Below, one piece after another: positions 24,781 through 32,413 of a stretch of 64,000 nucleotides of DNA. Numbering within the stretch: position 1 is the first letter of the stretch; each line of letters starts with the position of its first letter. Below the pieces are notes generated by a model, which did not search any database, was not told the origin of the DNA, and saw only the letters and a program-made list of their open reading frames with translations. The translations under genes were made by a program, and so were the position numbers. This stretch comes from VFMC01 sp050248155 (GTDB lineage: Bacteria > Actinomycetota > Acidimicrobiia > Acidimicrobiales > Ilumatobacteraceae): contig JBFWSW010000018.1 in the NCBI GenBank assembly GCA_050248155.1, forward strand, positions 9,417 to 73,416. The letters run 5' to 3'.

Positions 24781-26165
24781 GCCACTCGCTCGAAACGGAC
24801 CTGCCGGGCTGCGACATCGGCAGCGACGAGCTTGACCCGGATGCCGTCACCGGGCTCGACCGTGCGCGACGCGACCCGCGCAACGACCGCGATGTCGCAC
24901 AGCTGGATGCGCGCGCCTCGTTCGTCGACGTCGGTGACGACGGCGGTGAACGTGGAGCCTTCGTGGCCGGACAGCGCGATCGACTCCACCAGATCGATCA
25001 CCGCGCGCTCGACCTGCCCACCGACTGCGTCGGCCCGCTCCATCACCTCGGGGAGGCGAGCGAACGCGTCCGCCACGGGCTCTGGGACCGACACCCCGTT
25101 GGCAACTGCAAGCGAGGCTGCTCCGACGTATCGATCGGGCAGGCGCCGCAACGGAGCCGTCGCGTGCACGTACGTTGCCGCCATCGCTGCATGCCACGGC
25201 ACGACGCCGGGCCGACTCGGTTCGTAACGAGCCGCGCCCCCGGCGCGGCGGATGGCGAGCGCGACCGCTGCTTGCGCGGGATCGCGCGGGTCGAGGGTCA
25301 AGGCGAACGTCGTGAGCGGCACGTCGTCCGGCCACGGCACGCCGAGCGCTCGGGACTCGTGCCGGAGGCGGCGGATGTCGTGCTCGTCCGGCTCGTCCAT
25401 CACCCGGAAGAGGCCGGTTCCCGCCGCGTGGAGCTGCGCCGCAACTGCGAGGTTCGTCGCGAGCGAGAGCGAGGAGTTCAGGTCCTCGGACGGGAGGCGC
25501 GGTCGGAACACGAGCTGGATGCCGCCCTGACCATCGGGCTCGACCTCCTGCTCCGGCGCCTCGACACGAGCCGCACCTCGAGCGACCTCGGCCACCCGCA
25601 TCCGTCGCGAGAACTCGGGCATCGCCGCGGGGAGATCGGTGGGGCGGACCGAGTCGTAGGCGAGCTTGGCCCTGCTGCGGACGATGCTGCGCTCGACCCC
25701 GTCGAGCCGCGGGACACCGTGCTGATCGAGCCGCACGACGAACACGAGTGCTGGTCGCGGCAACCCCGGCAGCAGGCTCGCCGCACCTTCCGACAAGGTG
25801 GCCGGGTACAGGGGCGCCCTGCCGTCGGGCAGGTAGACCGTGGCGCCGCGCCGCCACGCCTCGACATCGAGCGGATCGGCGGGTTCGACGAACCAGCCCA
25901 CGTCGGCGATCGCGTACCGCAGCACGAGGTCGTCGCCTGATCGCTCGAGGCAGAACGCCTGATCGAGATCGGTCGACGACGCGGGGTCGAGGGTGACGAA
26001 CGGCAGATCGGTTCGGTCGACGTGCTCGGCTCCCGGGGCGCGGAGCGTTGCCTCCCTCGCCGCGGCTTCGACCCCCTCCGGGAACATGTCGGGGACGTCG
26101 AACTGGCGGCGGATGGCGGCCAGGCCCTCGGCCAGGACGCCGTCGGCCTCGGCAGCGGCACGCAT
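24777..26165 (-). CDS. RNB-domain ribonuclease (RNase II/R-like, short form)
   Basis: The 462-residue protein is mostly a catalytic RNB domain. The metal-binding motif is TLDPASSTDLDQAFCL (about 55-70). DVGWFVEP, YLPDGRAPLYP and ATAPLRRLPDRY (about 355-366) complete the 3'-5' exonuclease core. A short C-terminal S1/OB-like beta region ends the protein. It lacks the N-terminal cold-shock domains of RNase R, so RNA binding may be reduced. ATG 26165 overlaps the enoyl-CoA hydratase stop by 1 nt, and the GNAT gene follows with a 4-nt overlap. Confidence 0.88.
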   Translation of the reverse strand: MRAAAEADGVLAEGLAAIRRQFDVPDMFPEGVEAAAREATLRAPGAEHVDRTDLPFVTLDPASSTDLDQAFCLERSGDDLVLRYAIADVGWFVEPADPLDVEAWRRGATVYLPDGRAPLYPATLSEGAASLLPGLPRPALVFVVRLDQHGVPRLDGVERSIVRSRAKLAYDSVRPTDLPAAMPEFSRRMRVAEVARGAARVEAPEQEVEPDGQGGIQLVFRPRLPSEDLNSSLSLATNLAVAAQLHAAGTGLFRVMDEPDEHDIRRLRHESRALGVPWPDDVPLTTFALTLDPRDPAQAAVALAIRRAGGAARYEPSRPGVVPWHAAMAATYVHATAPLRRLPDRYVGAASLAVANGVSVPEPVADAFARLPEVMERADAVGGQVERAVIDLVESIALSGHEGSTFTAVVTDVDERGARIQLCDIAVVARVASRTVEPGDGIRVKLVAADVAARQVRFERVA

Positions 26166-26956
26166 CAGTGTCCGGTGAAGATGGGCGGCCGCTTCTCGAG
26201 GAAGGCGCGCACGCCCTCGCGATGGTCGGCCGTCGCGAACAGCTCGCCGAGGGTGACGCTGACCCACTCGCCGAGCGAGTGCCAGTCGGGGTCGAGCGCG
26301 CGGCGCAGGCCTGCTTTCAAGCGCTGCACTGCGAGCGGTGGGTTGCCCGCGATGCGGCGAGCGAGATGCATCGCCGTCGGCATCAGGTCGTCGTGCGGCA
26401 CGATGCGGCTGACGAGACCGATCTCGTGCGCCGTGGGTGCGTCGATGATCTCGCCGGTGAACAGCAGCTCGGCCGCACGCTCACGCCCGACGAGCTGCGC
26501 CAGGCGTCCGAGACCGGCGATGTCGCTGACCAGGCCGCGCAACACGAACAGCTCACCGAAGCGTGCCCGCTCACTGGCGACCCGGATGTCGGCCATCATC
26601 GCGAGCTCCATCCCCCACCCGACCGCCGCGCCGTTCACGGCGGCGACGATCGGCACATCGGTGTGCAGCAGTGCGTCGGCGGCAGGGGTGAGCCTCGGCT
26701 TGCGGTCGGGTGTGGACATGACCGGCGAGCGGCCCTCTTCACCGCCACCCATCACCTGGCGCACGTCGTCGCCGCTGCAGAACGCCGGGTCGGCGCCGGT
26801 GACGACGAGGCATCGGGTACCTGCGCCGCGCGCATCGCGGACCAGCCGTTCGAGCTCGGCGTACATGCTGTGCGTGAGCGCGTTGCGGGCGTCGGGCCGG
26901 CTGAGGGTGACGACACCGACACCGTCACCGTCGAGGGTCCACGTCACGTCGCTCAC
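26165..26956 (-). CDS. Enoyl-CoA hydratase/isomerase family protein
   Basis: The 263-residue crotonase-fold protein has SRPDARNALTHSMYAEL at the N-terminus. Its oxyanion-hole strands are GADPAFCSGDDV (about 60-71) and VNGAAVGWGMELAMMADIRVAS (two parts, about 105-125). FGELFVLRGLVSD carries the position of one catalytic Glu in true hydratases. The C-terminus FLEKRPPIFTGH is conserved in the family. The exact substrate is unknown. GTG 26956 is 4 nt after the mreB stop; the 1-nt overlap with the RNB gene implies coupling. Confidence 0.87.
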   Translation of the reverse strand: MSDVTWTLDGDGVGVVTLSRPDARNALTHSMYAELERLVRDARGAGTRCLVVTGADPAFCSGDDVRQVMGGGEEGRSPVMSTPDRKPRLTPAADALLHTDVPIVAAVNGAAVGWGMELAMMADIRVASERARFGELFVLRGLVSDIAGLGRLAQLVGRERAAELLFTGEIIDAPTAHEIGLVSRIVPHDDLMPTAMHLARRIAGNPPLAVQRLKAGLRRALDPDWHSLGEWVSVTLGELFATADHREGVRAFLEKRPPIFTGH

Positions 26957-26960
26957 GGCG

Positions 26961-27965
26961 TCACCGGCGTGCGCCCATGAACATCCCCTTGAGCGCGTCG
27001 TAGTGCTCGATGCAGTGACCCGCCCCCAGCACCACCGCTTCGAGCGGGACGTTCGACATCTTGACGGGAACTTGAGTCTCGCGCTCGATGCGCGCGGCGA
27101 GGCCGTGCAGCAGGCCGCCGCCTCCGACGAGGTACATCCCACGCACGAGGAAGTCCTGCGCCAGTTCGGGCGGAGCCTTCGCCAGACAGCGCACCACTGA
27201 CGAGACGATGCTGCTCACGACGTCGTCGATCGCGAAGCGGATCTCCTCGGGCGTGAGGACGACGGTCTTGGGAAGGCCGGTCATGAGGTCTCGTCCGCGC
27301 ACCTCGGCCTGGTTCTCCTCCGGCATCGGCTCCGCGGAACCGATGGCGACCTTCACTTCCTCGGCCGTTCGCTCACCGACGGCGATGCCGTGCTCGCGGC
27401 GCACGTAGCTCTGGATCGCCGCATCGATGTCGAAGCTCCCGACACGCACCGCCTCGAGCGCGACGATGCCGCCGAGGCTGATGACGGCGGTCTCGCTGGT
27501 GCCGCCACCGATGTCGATGACCATGTTGCCCACCGGTTCGTCGATGGGCAGGTCGGCCCCGATCGCTGCGGCCATGGGCTGCTCGATGAGCTGTGCGTCG
27601 GCTGCGCCCGCCCGGCGAGCAGCGTCGGTGACGGCGCGGCGCTCGACCTCGGTGATGGCCGATGGCACGCAGATGACCACCTTCGGGCGCGTGAACCGGC
27701 TGACACCCACACGCTGCAGCAGCAGCCGGATCATGCGCTCGGTGATCTCGAAGTCGGTGATCGCTCCGCCCCGCAGCGGGCGGACGGCGACGATGTACCC
27801 CGGTGTGCGACCGATCATCTGCCAGGCTTCCCGGCCCGTCGCGAGCACCTCGCCGGTCTGCCGGTTGAGCGCGATGACCGACGGCTCGTTCAGCACGATG
27901 CCCTTGCCCTTCATGTACACGAGCGTGTTGGCGGTGCCGAGATCGATCGCGAGGTCGCGTGCCAT
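26961..27965 (-). CDS. mreB: Rod shape-determining protein MreB/Mbl
   Basis: A 334-residue bacterial actin. Phosphate-1 loop DLGTANTLVY (6-15), RPLRGGAITDFE, VICVPSAITEVERRAV, phosphate-2 IDIGGGTSETAVIS (about 155-168) and adenosine loop LVGGGGLLHGL (about 290) are all intact. It polymerises under the membrane and guides lateral wall synthesis. mreC, mreD and rodA are not adjacent, so this may be a second (Mbl-like) copy or a scattered cell-shape system. ATG 27965 is 1 nt past the stop of a 63-residue membrane protein. Confidence 0.95.
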   Translation of the reverse strand: MARDLAIDLGTANTLVYMKGKGIVLNEPSVIALNRQTGEVLATGREAWQMIGRTPGYIVAVRPLRGGAITDFEITERMIRLLLQRVGVSRFTRPKVVICVPSAITEVERRAVTDAARRAGAADAQLIEQPMAAAIGADLPIDEPVGNMVIDIGGGTSETAVISLGGIVALEAVRVGSFDIDAAIQSYVRREHGIAVGERTAEEVKVAIGSAEPMPEENQAEVRGRDLMTGLPKTVVLTPEEIRFAIDDVVSSIVSSVVRCLAKAPPELAQDFLVRGMYLVGGGGLLHGLAARIERETQVPVKMSNVPLEAVVLGAGHCIEHYDALKGMFMGARR

Positions 27966-27966
27966 G

Positions 27967-28158
27967 TCAGTCGGTGTCCTCGTCGTCGCGCTTGCGGGCC
28001 CGATCGATCACCTCACGACGCGCTTCGGGCGAGAGCGCGTCGATGTGCCGCCGGAACGAGTGCAGGCCGGAGTCGGTGTGGGGACGCTGCCGCATGCGGA
28101 GGATGACGACTGCGGTCGCAACCATGGCGATGAGGACGATGGCGACGAGGACGGGCAC
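27967..28158 (-). CDS. Small single-pass membrane protein between moaE and mreB
   Basis: The 63-residue protein has one N-terminal transmembrane helix (residues 3-19, VLVAIVLIAMVATAVVI) and a basic/acidic cytosolic tail with RREVIDRARKRDDED. I recognise no family. GTG 28158 follows the moaE stop with no gap, and its own stop is 1 nt before the mreB ATG. The fixed spacing argues that it is real and cotranslated. A role as membrane adaptor for the filament protein downstream is a guess from position only. Confidence 0.6.
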   Translation of the reverse strand: MPVLVAIVLIAMVATAVVILRMRQRPHTDSGLHSFRRHIDALSPEARREVIDRARKRDDEDTD

Positions 28159-28695
28159 CTAGGCGCCCCGGACCGACGGCACCGTTGCCGGGTCGACGAT
28201 GTCGTGGCTTCCCGTTCCCCATGCTCGGGTCGTACCGGAATGCGGATCGAGCCACGTCTCGTGCTTCCAGATGGGGGCCGACGCCTTCAGCGCGTCGATC
28301 GCGTAGCGCGCCGCCTCGAACGCCTCGGCGCGATGCGGTGCGCCGACCACCGCGACGACCGAGCTCTCACCCAGATCCAGCCGACCGGTCCGGTGCAGCA
28401 GCACGATCCGGCCGGTGTCGGGCCACCGCACGCGCACCTCACCGGCGATCTTCTCGAACGAGGCGATCGCCTGTGCCTCGTATGCCTCGTACACCAGGTG
28501 CTGGACGTCGGTGCGCAGGACGCCCTCGTCGTCGATCGCGTGATCACGCACCACGCCGCTGAACAGCACCACCGCGCCGCAGTTCGGCAGGACGCACCAC
28601 TCGTACGCGGCCGCGATCGGCAACTCGTCGGAGGTGAGGCCGACCCACGTGTCGCTGGACGCATCAGTGGGCTGGGGCGGCTGCACGGCCCGCAT
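28159..28695 (-). CDS. moaE: Molybdopterin synthase catalytic subunit
   Basis: The 178-residue MoaE transfers two sulfurs from MoaD thiocarboxylate to precursor Z to form molybdopterin. Motifs are GAVVLFSGVVRDH (40-52), HLVYEAYEAQA, HRTGRLDLGE (101-110), APHRAEAF, and the catalytic lysines K137 and K144 in LKASAPIWKHE. The first 25 residues are an extra N-terminal extension. No other moa gene is in the window. It heads the six-gene minus-strand run and is divergent from the PDZ gene. Confidence 0.94.
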   Translation of the reverse strand: MRAVQPPQPTDASSDTWVGLTSDELPIAAAYEWCVLPNCGAVVLFSGVVRDHAIDDEGVLRTDVQHLVYEAYEAQAIASFEKIAGEVRVRWPDTGRIVLLHRTGRLDLGESSVVAVVGAPHRAEAFEAARYAIDALKASAPIWKHETWLDPHSGTTRAWGTGSHDIVDPATVPSVRGA

Positions 28696-28753
28696 CGTAG
28701 CCGGTGACCGATCCGTCCCACCGGGGCGATGCCCACGCGATGCGCCAGCTCAC

Positions 28754-28759
28754 TACGCT
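28754..28759 (+). promoter_or_regulatory. -10 hexamer for the PDZ protein gene
   Basis: TACGCT ends 9 nt before GTG 28769 in the divergent gap with moaE. Confidence 0.45.
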
Positions 28760-28768
28760 GTCGCCTTC

Positions 28769-30106
28769 GTGGAGCGGAGCGACGCATTCGACGCGTGGGA
28801 CGACCCCGGCGACGACGCGGGCGACGACTCGTTCTACGCTGCCGCCCCGCTGCCGCCACACGAGCGCACGTGGCGACACCCCTCCGAGCTCGGCCAGAAC
28901 GCGTGGATGTTGAGCGAGCCGCCCGTGGCCATCGGCCGTGGCCTGCTGGTCACGACCGGCGCCATCGGGTGCGTCCTCGGCATCGCCGTGCTGTGGTTGC
29001 TGGTGCCGATCGGAGGCGGGCTCGCCCCGACTGCCGGCACCCCCACGGTCACGTCGTCGACCGGTTTGCGCGGCATCGTCAGCCTGCCGACATCGACGCC
29101 GCAGGCCGACCTCGTCGACCACGAATCCAGCACGTCGACCGTGGCGCACTCCTCCATCACCCTCCCGTCCGAGGACGTACCGCTGAACACGGTCCTCGTC
29201 AGCCGGCCCGCGGTCGACGACACCGAGCGGGCGCCCGAAGCCGTCGCTGTGGCGGTGTCCGTCGACGACCAACCGTTCATCGTCACGACGGCCAACGCCG
29301 TCGCCGACTCCGAGGCGTTCAGCATCGTCAGCACCGGCGACCCGTCCGACGGCAGCATCGTCGCGATCGATGGCGATCTCGCCTACCTGTCGTCGGCGTC
29401 CGATCTTGGGGTCACCGCGTTCACCTCGACCGACTCGGCCGATGTCGGCGAGATGGTGATGGTGCTCGGTCAGGAACAGACCCCGATCCACTTCGTCACG
29501 GGCGGGGCCGTTCCCGAGCTCGACGCAGCCGCTGTGCGTGAGGGCACTCCCGTCATCGACGACGCCGGAGCCCTGGTGGCCCTGTGCACGTTGGTGAAGG
29601 GCACCGACGGCTCGTACGTCGCGCTCGTGCCCATCGCGCCGCCGCCCCAGTCCGCACCGACCACCACGTCGACGACGGTGGCGCCCTCGTCGACGACGAC
29701 ATCGACGACCACGCCTGCGTCCACCACGACGACTGCCCCGGCGCCCGTGCCATGGGCCGGCGTCAAGTTCGGAGATGTCGCACCCGATGCCGCGCCGGTC
29801 GTGGCGGGAGTGTCAGGAGACGGACCGGCGGCCGCCGCTGGGCTGCTGGCAGGCGACCGCATCGTCGCGGTCGACGGCAAGCCGGTCAGCCGCGTCGACG
29901 AGGTGCTCGCTGCGATCAAGGCCAAGGCGCCGGGCGCGTCGATCGTGTTCACGGTGGTGTCGGGCACACCGCTTCCGAACCCACCGGGTGGCACCACCAC
30001 CAGCACCAGCACGAGCTCGACCGTGGTCGCCGCGACGACCACCACCGTCGCCCCGTCGACTCACGACGTCACCGTCGTGCTCGGCGTCTACGAACCGACC
30101 GTGTGA
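28769..30106 (+). CDS. Membrane PDZ protein with degenerate trypsin-like domain
   Basis: The 445-residue protein has an acidic cytosolic N-terminus with RTWRHPSELG (about 34-43), one membrane helix (about 60-85) and a Thr/Ser-rich stretch. A beta-rich region (about 150-285) follows the HtrA layout but lacks a recognisable catalytic set: the place of GDSGGP reads REGTPVIDDAGALVAL. A Thr-rich linker leads to a PDZ domain (about 330-400, with AAAAGLLAGDRIVAVDGKPV), then another Thr-rich tail. It is probably a non-proteolytic exported scaffold or sensor. Start GTG 28769 follows a -10. Its 3' end overlaps the epimerase gene by 38 nt. Confidence 0.75.
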   Translation: MERSDAFDAWDDPGDDAGDDSFYAAAPLPPHERTWRHPSELGQNAWMLSEPPVAIGRGLLVTTGAIGCVLGIAVLWLLVPIGGGLAPTAGTPTVTSSTGLRGIVSLPTSTPQADLVDHESSTSTVAHSSITLPSEDVPLNTVLVSRPAVDDTERAPEAVAVAVSVDDQPFIVTTANAVADSEAFSIVSTGDPSDGSIVAIDGDLAYLSSASDLGVTAFTSTDSADVGEMVMVLGQEQTPIHFVTGGAVPELDAAAVREGTPVIDDAGALVALCTLVKGTDGSYVALVPIAPPPQSAPTTTSTTVAPSSTTTSTTTPASTTTTAPAPVPWAGVKFGDVAPDAAPVVAGVSGDGPAAAAGLLAGDRIVAVDGKPVSRVDEVLAAIKAKAPGASIVFTVVSGTPLPNPPGGTTTSTSTSSTVVAATTTTVAPSTHDVTVVLGVYEPTV

Positions 30107-31055
30107 TCGCGACGATCACTGCGACCAGGCCCGCGACACCGACCACGAGCGCTCCGAGCGACAGCTCCTGACGGCGCTTGGGCGTGATCATCGTCCACCA
30201 CTTCGCTTCCGTCCCCTCGACGTAGGCCTGCTCGTTCGTCACGGTCGGCCGCCATCCGTGGGCCTTCAGCCGGTCGTTGGCCACGAGCCACGGCGAACGG
30301 GTGTAGCTGCGCAGCCCCGGCGGGATGGGACCGCGCTGGAACCTCCACCGGATGGTGTTGACGACGTCGGCCAGCCGGTCCGGCAACTGAAGGCGTGGGG
30401 CAGCACCCGCCAGTGCCCGCACCGACGCGGCCGGCACGTAGCCGTCAGGTGCGACGTTGAAGACGCCGTCGAGCGAGGTCTCGGCGGCGAGCACCACGGC
30501 GCTCGCCAGGTCGTCGAGATGCAGGAACTGCGATGGTGGATCGTCGACGGCGAAGCGCTGCCCGAGCCCGGCCGCCAGCGCACGCGCCAGCCCGCTCGTG
30601 CCGTTCGCGGCCATCGCGATCACGGGACGCAGCACGGTGACCGTGCGGCCCGGGCGGGCGCGTCGCCATTCGTCGGCCATGTGTTCGACGGTCGCGAGCT
30701 GGCGCGCGTAGGCGAACTCGTTGTCGGGCCGCACCGGTGCGTCCTCGGTCAACGGCACCGGGTTGTTCTCCCACGCGCCGTAGACCATCGCGGAGGAGAC
30801 GAGGACCAGATGGTGGGCGTGGTCGATCTGGTCGAACGCCGCTGCGGCCCCACGCGTGATGCTCTGCCGGCGGCGGGCCAGGGTGTCGAGATCGGCCGCC
30901 CCCGCGTACACGGCGACCTCGCACTCGTCGGGACCGACGCTGCGGAACCCGGACTGGCCGCCGAGCCGCGCGAGCACACGCGTGCCGAGCGCGCCATCGG
31001 CATCGCTCACCCAGATGCCGGCCCGGACGGAGGTGAGGGTCGAGCCCGGTGACAC
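30069..31055 (-). CDS. NAD-dependent epimerase/dehydratase-family protein with C-terminal membrane helix
   Basis: The 328-residue extended-SDR protein has VLVSSAMVYGAW (about 83-94) with the catalytic Ser/Tyr region, then FAYARQLATVEH with Tyr-x3-(Gln instead of Lys). It ends with substrate-side blocks, a membrane helix (about 297-315) and an Arg-rich tail. The N-terminal glycine motif is worn (SDADGALGTRVLARL), and the YxxxK Lys is Gln, so dehydrogenase activity is doubtful. GTG 31055 follows TAGCGT by 6 nt. Convergent with the PDZ gene. Confidence 0.75.
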   Translation of the reverse strand: MSPGSTLTSVRAGIWVSDADGALGTRVLARLGGQSGFRSVGPDECEVAVYAGAADLDTLARRRQSITRGAAAAFDQIDHAHHLVLVSSAMVYGAWENNPVPLTEDAPVRPDNEFAYARQLATVEHMADEWRRARPGRTVTVLRPVIAMAANGTSGLARALAAGLGQRFAVDDPPSQFLHLDDLASAVVLAAETSLDGVFNVAPDGYVPAASVRALAGAAPRLQLPDRLADVVNTIRWRFQRGPIPPGLRSYTRSPWLVANDRLKAHGWRPTVTNEQAYVEGTEAKWWTMITPKRRQELSLGALVVGVAGLVAVIVAITRSVRRRRARR

Positions 31056-31061
31056 GCCAGC

Positions 31062-31067
31062 ACGCTA
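31062..31067 (-). promoter_or_regulatory. -10 hexamer for the epimerase-like gene
   Basis: TAGCGT on the minus strand, 6 nt before GTG 31055; leaderless start predicted. Confidence 0.45.
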
Positions 31068-31179
31068 CTTCCGTCCACGCAACGGCACTCGTGTCCCGGC
31101 GTTTGTGCACTGGGGCCCCGATGCGGGGCGCGGCGTCAAGGGGTGGGCGAGCGCGGAGGCATCGTGGCGATCGCACGCG

Positions 31180-31185
31180 TAGCCT
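31180..31185 (+). promoter_or_regulatory. -10 hexamer upstream of the COG5282 gene
   Basis: TAGCCT lies 6 nt before an ATG at 31192 and 22 nt before the gene's ATG at 31208. Confidence 0.45.
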
Positions 31186-31191
31186 GGTCGC

Positions 31192-31215
31192 ATGACCGAA
31201 GGCGCTCATGGCTGA
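31192..31215 (+). CDS. Possible 7-codon leader peptide overlapping the COG5282 start
   Basis: ATG 31192 sits at the expected transcript start and encodes MTEGAHG before TGA 31213-31215, which lies 3 nt inside the next gene. Translation of the main ATG at 31208 could be coupled to it. A GAAGG element 6 nt upstream of 31208 could instead act as an ordinary ribosome binding site. Confidence 0.3.
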   Translation: MTEGAHG

Positions 31216-32398
31216 CGACGAGGGGACGGGGCCCGACCCCGACGACCAGCGCCCGGCGAACCCGTTCGCCAACCTCCCGATGTTCGGCGAGCTCGCAAAG
31301 GCTCTGGCCGGGCAGGGGCCGCTCAACTGGGAGGCGGCGCGCCAGTTCGCGGTGCTGTCGTCCACCGGCGGGGCGAGCGAGGCGAACGTCGACCCTGCCA
31401 TCCGCCTGGCCTACGAGTCGCTCACCACGATCGTCGACATGCACGTGCGCGACGTCACCGCGCTCGACACCCCTCGCGCCTCGCTCGAGCTGACGACGCC
31501 GGGCGTGTGGGCCCAGCGCACGCTCGAGGCGTACCGGCCGCTGTTCACCGACCTCGCGACCTCGCTCGGACGATCGGGCAACGACACGGACACACCCGAC
31601 GATCCCATGTTGGCGATGATGGCTGGGCTCAGCCAGATGATGGGGCCGTCCATGATGGGCATGGCGATCGGGTCGATGGTCGGCCGCCTCGCGGCTCGGG
31701 CGTTCGGGCAGTACGACCTCCCGATCCCGCGTACCTCGACCAACACCCTCCTCCTCGTCCCGGCCAGCGTCGACACCTTCGCGGCCGACTGGAGCCTCCC
31801 GCTCGACGAGATGCGGCTGTGGGTGCTCGCCCAAGAGCTCATCGGCCATGCGGTGTTCTCCCACGACTCGGTTCGGACGGCCGTCACCGAGCTGGTGCAG
31901 CGACACGTGGGAGCGTTTCGTCCCGATCCCACGAGCGTCAGCGAGAAGCTCGCCACGCTCGAGATCGACGAGAACGACCCGATGGCGGCGCTCCAACGCG
32001 CGTTCAGCGACCCCGAGGTGCTCCTCGGCGCAGTGCGGTCACCCGAGCAGATCGCGCTCGGTCCGGTGCTCGACGCGGCCACGGCTGCCGTCGTCGGGTA
32101 CGTCGACTACATGGTCGACTCGGTGGCCGCTCGTGTGATGGGCGGCGACGCGCTCCGCATCGCCGAGGCGGTGCGGCGTCGCCGCGTCGAGGCCACGGCC
32201 GAGGACGTCTTCATCGAGCGACTCCTCGGGCTGCACGTCACGGCAGCACAGGTGCAGCGCGGCAAGAACTTCGTGGGAGGCGTCGTCGACCGGGCAGGTG
32301 AGGGCGCGCTCGTGCGCCTGTTCCGCGGTCCCGACACGCTGCCGACACCGGCCGAGATCGACGCCCCCGGCCTCTGGCTCGCACGCATCGAGCTCTGA
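31208..32398 (+). CDS. COG5282/DUF2342 zincin-like protein with altered HExxH
   Basis: This 396-residue protein belongs to the actinobacterial family often labelled zinc-dependent metalloprotease or F420-associated protein. Family landmarks are LNWEAARQFA, the Met-rich GLSQMMGPSMMGMAIGSMVG helix (about 140-159), LPLDEMRLWVLAQELIGHAVF (two parts, 198-217) and the C-terminal GLWLARIEL. The zinc motif HExxH reads Q209-E-L-I-G-H214, so one metal ligand is missing while the general base Glu remains. No signal peptide. Activity is doubtful; a structural role or different metal geometry is possible. Convergent with the MFS gene. Confidence 0.85.
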   Translation: MADDEGTGPDPDDQRPANPFANLPMFGELAKALAGQGPLNWEAARQFAVLSSTGGASEANVDPAIRLAYESLTTIVDMHVRDVTALDTPRASLELTTPGVWAQRTLEAYRPLFTDLATSLGRSGNDTDTPDDPMLAMMAGLSQMMGPSMMGMAIGSMVGRLAARAFGQYDLPIPRTSTNTLLLVPASVDTFAADWSLPLDEMRLWVLAQELIGHAVFSHDSVRTAVTELVQRHVGAFRPDPTSVSEKLATLEIDENDPMAALQRAFSDPEVLLGAVRSPEQIALGPVLDAATAAVVGYVDYMVDSVAARVMGGDALRIAEAVRRRRVEATAEDVFIERLLGLHVTAAQVQRGKNFVGGVVDRAGEGALVRLFRGPDTLPTPAEIDAPGLWLARIEL

Positions 32399-32413
32399 CT
32401 CCCCGCCCGCGTC

